7,944 nt of DNA from Candidatus Latescibacterota bacterium (GTDB taxonomy: Bacteria > Krumholzibacteriota > Krumholzibacteriia > Krumholzibacteriales > WJIX01), in assembly GCA_030643145.1 (NCBI GenBank), contig DAOWMJ010000093.1, forward strand, positions 1 through 7,944. The letters run 5' to 3'. The position numbers and the translations under genes were made by a program. This document shows positions 7,048 to 7,944 of the stretch, one piece after another. The notes under the pieces were generated by a model, which was not told the DNA's origin, ran no database searches, and saw only the letters and a program-made list of their open reading frames with translations. Position 1 is the stretch's first letter; each line of letters begins with the position of its first letter.

Positions 7048-7252
7048 TTATTTGCTAACTCTTTAATAAGAACTCTTTGTGTCAATCCGAAAGATCTATC
7101 AAATGATCGTATACGATGAGATTGTCGCTGGTTTTGGTTTCAATCGAATCGGATTCTTACTTCCTTTCAAGATATTGGCGTGTGTATGATATTAAGTTCT
7201 GTTACCTTTGTTGTGATCTATGAATTATGGAATAACTAAGGTCAATTTTTGG

Positions 7253-7281
7253 TTGACAATGCTTAATATATAATTTATTTT
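7253..7281 (+). promoter_or_regulatory. Candidate promoter of the MotA/TolQ/ExbB-type gene
   Basis: A perfect TTGACA (7253-7258) is followed, after 17 bases, by TATTTT (7276-7281), a 4-of-6 match. A perfect TATAAT also occurs at 7269-7274 but is only 10 bases from the TTGACA and has no good -35 of its own. CTTAATA (7262-7268) and TATTAAG (7290-7296) form a 7-bp inverted repeat that straddles the -10 box and the likely start site near 7288, a position where a repressor could act. The implied leader is about 145 bases. Confidence 0.45.
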
Positions 7282-7382
7282 ACTTCAGTTATTAAGGATG
7301 ATTAATCAGTTTGTTATTTTGGAGTTAATGGTAATTAGCTTAAAGATTAGATTAGCAAGTTGAATTTCAGTAACATTGTTAA

Positions 7383-7416
7383 GCAGCTACAGTTTAATGC
7401 GTTAACTGTGATTTGC
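7383..7416 (+). promoter_or_regulatory. Possible leader hairpin before the proton-channel gene
   Basis: ACAGTT (7389-7394) pairs with AACTGT (7404-7409) around a 9-base loop. An outer GCA (7383-7385) / TGC (7414-7416) pairing is possible across a small internal loop. The structure ends two bases before the AAGGAG ribosome-binding site at 7419-7424, so it could affect translation initiation. No known RNA family is recognised. Confidence 0.2.
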
Positions 7417-7432
7417 AGAAGGAGCGAGGAAT

Positions 7433-7944
7433 ATGAGGAATAAGTTTATGGCGAAAGTGATGTTGTTTGTTTTGATCCCGGTTTTTCTGGTTATTGTTCC
7501 TGTCGCGATCTGTTCTCAGGAGGCGCAAGAGAAAGTTGACGCTGAGGTAACTATGCAATCCGAGATGGATTCATTGGTTACTGCTAGAGATGATTCTGCT
7601 GTTGTAGCCAGGGACCTTGCTGATATGTCTGAGAGGAAAAGGTTGGGACCAATTCTTTATAACCTGAGCAATAGTGGGATTGGAGAAAAATATATTAAGG
7701 GGGGCAGCTTTATGCATGCCCTTCTTTTGGCTTCTATAATTGGTTTTGTCTTTATTATTGAAAGGTTTGTAACCCTTTCGAGAGCCAGGGTTAATGTTCG
7801 GAAGCTTTTGAACAGTGTTCTCAATGCCATGCGTTCTGAAGGGATTGAGGGGGCTATGAAGGTCTGCGAAGGAACAAAGGGGCCGATTGCCGCTGTTATG
7901 CATGCCGGGCTTTTACGTAGTGATCGAGGGCCTGATGCGGTTAA
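7433..7944 (+). CDS. MotA/TolQ/ExbB proton-channel family protein with N-terminal secretory extension (partial, 3' truncated)
   Basis: The first 170 codons are present and the frame stays open to the window edge. The start is set by AAGGAG (7419-7424), 8 bases upstream of the ATG. Residues 9-27 are a hydrophobic segment (MLFVLIPVFLVIVPV) that looks like a signal sequence or anchor, followed by a charged, probably helical stretch (about 29-72). Residues 90-109 begin GGSFMHALLLASIIGFVFII and form a transmembrane helix running into IIERF (108-112). VCEGTKGPIAAVMHAGL at 144-160 is the conserved C-x-x-x-x-GP-x-A-x-V-x-x-AGL region that precedes the second transmembrane helix in ExbB/TolQ proteins. 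The family forms the pentameric proton channel that, with ExbD/TolR, energises TonB or TolA. Classical E. coli ExbB lacks such a long hydrophobic/charged prefix, while some TonB-system variants such as Vibrio TtpC carry a larger periplasmic one. Context after a TonB receptor favours ExbB over TolQ or MotA. The second and third transmembrane helices lie beyond the window. Confidence 0.85.
   Translation, partial: MRNKFMAKVMLFVLIPVFLVIVPVAICSQEAQEKVDAEVTMQSEMDSLVTARDDSAVVARDLADMSERKRLGPILYNLSNSGIGEKYIKGGSFMHALLLASIIGFVFIIERFVTLSRARVNVRKLLNSVLNAMRSEGIEGAMKVCEGTKGPIAAVMHAGLLRSDRGPDAV

Larger units (their letters stand above)
7048..7432 (+). other. AT-rich intergenic region between the operon and the proton-channel gene
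   Basis: This is 385 bases without a convincing gene. It contains a 12-bp perfect palindrome ATCGTATACGAT (7106-7117), a 7-bp inverted repeat AATCCGA (7084-7090) / TCGGATT (7149-7155) around it, a candidate promoter at 7253-7281 and a leader hairpin at 7383-7416. I see no GC-rich hairpin with a T-run that would be a clear terminator for the upstream operon. The only small ORF with an ATG (7298-7363, 21 codons) has no credible support. Confidence 0.6.

Noticed and set aside
7298..7363. 21-codon ORF in the intergenic region
   Set aside because: It is very short, in AT-rich DNA, with no proper ribosome-binding-site spacing and no recognisable peptide features.
7571..7903. 110-codon open frame on the - strand over the proton-channel gene
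   Set aside because: The + strand frame encodes clear ExbB/TolQ motifs over the same bases, so the antisense frame is a shadow.
1..7944. tRNA, rRNA, CRISPR array, insertion sequence or phage genes
   Set aside because: I read for these and saw no cloverleaf, regularly spaced repeats, transposase motifs or terminal inverted repeats.

Overview
The window most likely comes from a Gram-negative member of the Fibrobacteres-Chlorobi-Bacteroidetes (FCB) superphylum or one of its uncultured relatives (Calditrichota-, Marinimicrobia-, Zixibacteria- or Latescibacterota-like). This is inferred from four things: a TonB-dependent receptor with an N-terminal carboxypeptidase-regulatory-like domain, a large exported protein with a type IX secretion (T9SS)/FlgD-like C-terminal domain, a PorV/PorQ-family outer-membrane barrel, and a V/A-type rather than F-type ATPase gene upstream. 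I cannot name a genus. All recognisable genes are on the + strand. Coding regions look moderately AT-rich and the two long intergenic regions are more so.

Layout: positions 3-137 hold the last 44 codons of a V/A-type ATPase subunit D gene. A roughly 300-base intergenic region follows, with a near-consensus sigma70-type promoter (TTGACA-N17-TATATT, 281-309) preceded by inverted and direct TTCCA/TGGAA half-sites. A tight three-gene operon then runs from 436 to 7047: a 1040-aa TonB-dependent receptor, an 826-aa exported protein with DxDxDG calcium-type motifs and a T9SS/FlgD-like tail, and a 317-aa PorV/PorQ-family barrel. The gaps are only 31 and 23 bases, and each gene has a good Shine-Dalgarno sequence. 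A 385-base AT-rich intergenic region (7048-7432) follows, with a second candidate promoter and a leader hairpin. The window ends inside a MotA/TolQ/ExbB-type proton-channel gene that begins at 7433 and has an N-terminal secretory/periplasmic extension.

Working model (inference): the receptor imports a ligand across the outer membrane. The large protein is its surface partner, exported through a T9SS-like route and held or shuttled by the PorV-like barrel. The ExbB-like channel, probably followed by ExbD and TonB genes beyond the window, would energise the receptor. This would be a functional analogue of SusC/SusD in which the partner reaches the surface by the T9SS instead of as a lipoprotein. 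No ligand can be deduced. I see no tRNA, rRNA, CRISPR array, insertion sequence or phage element.
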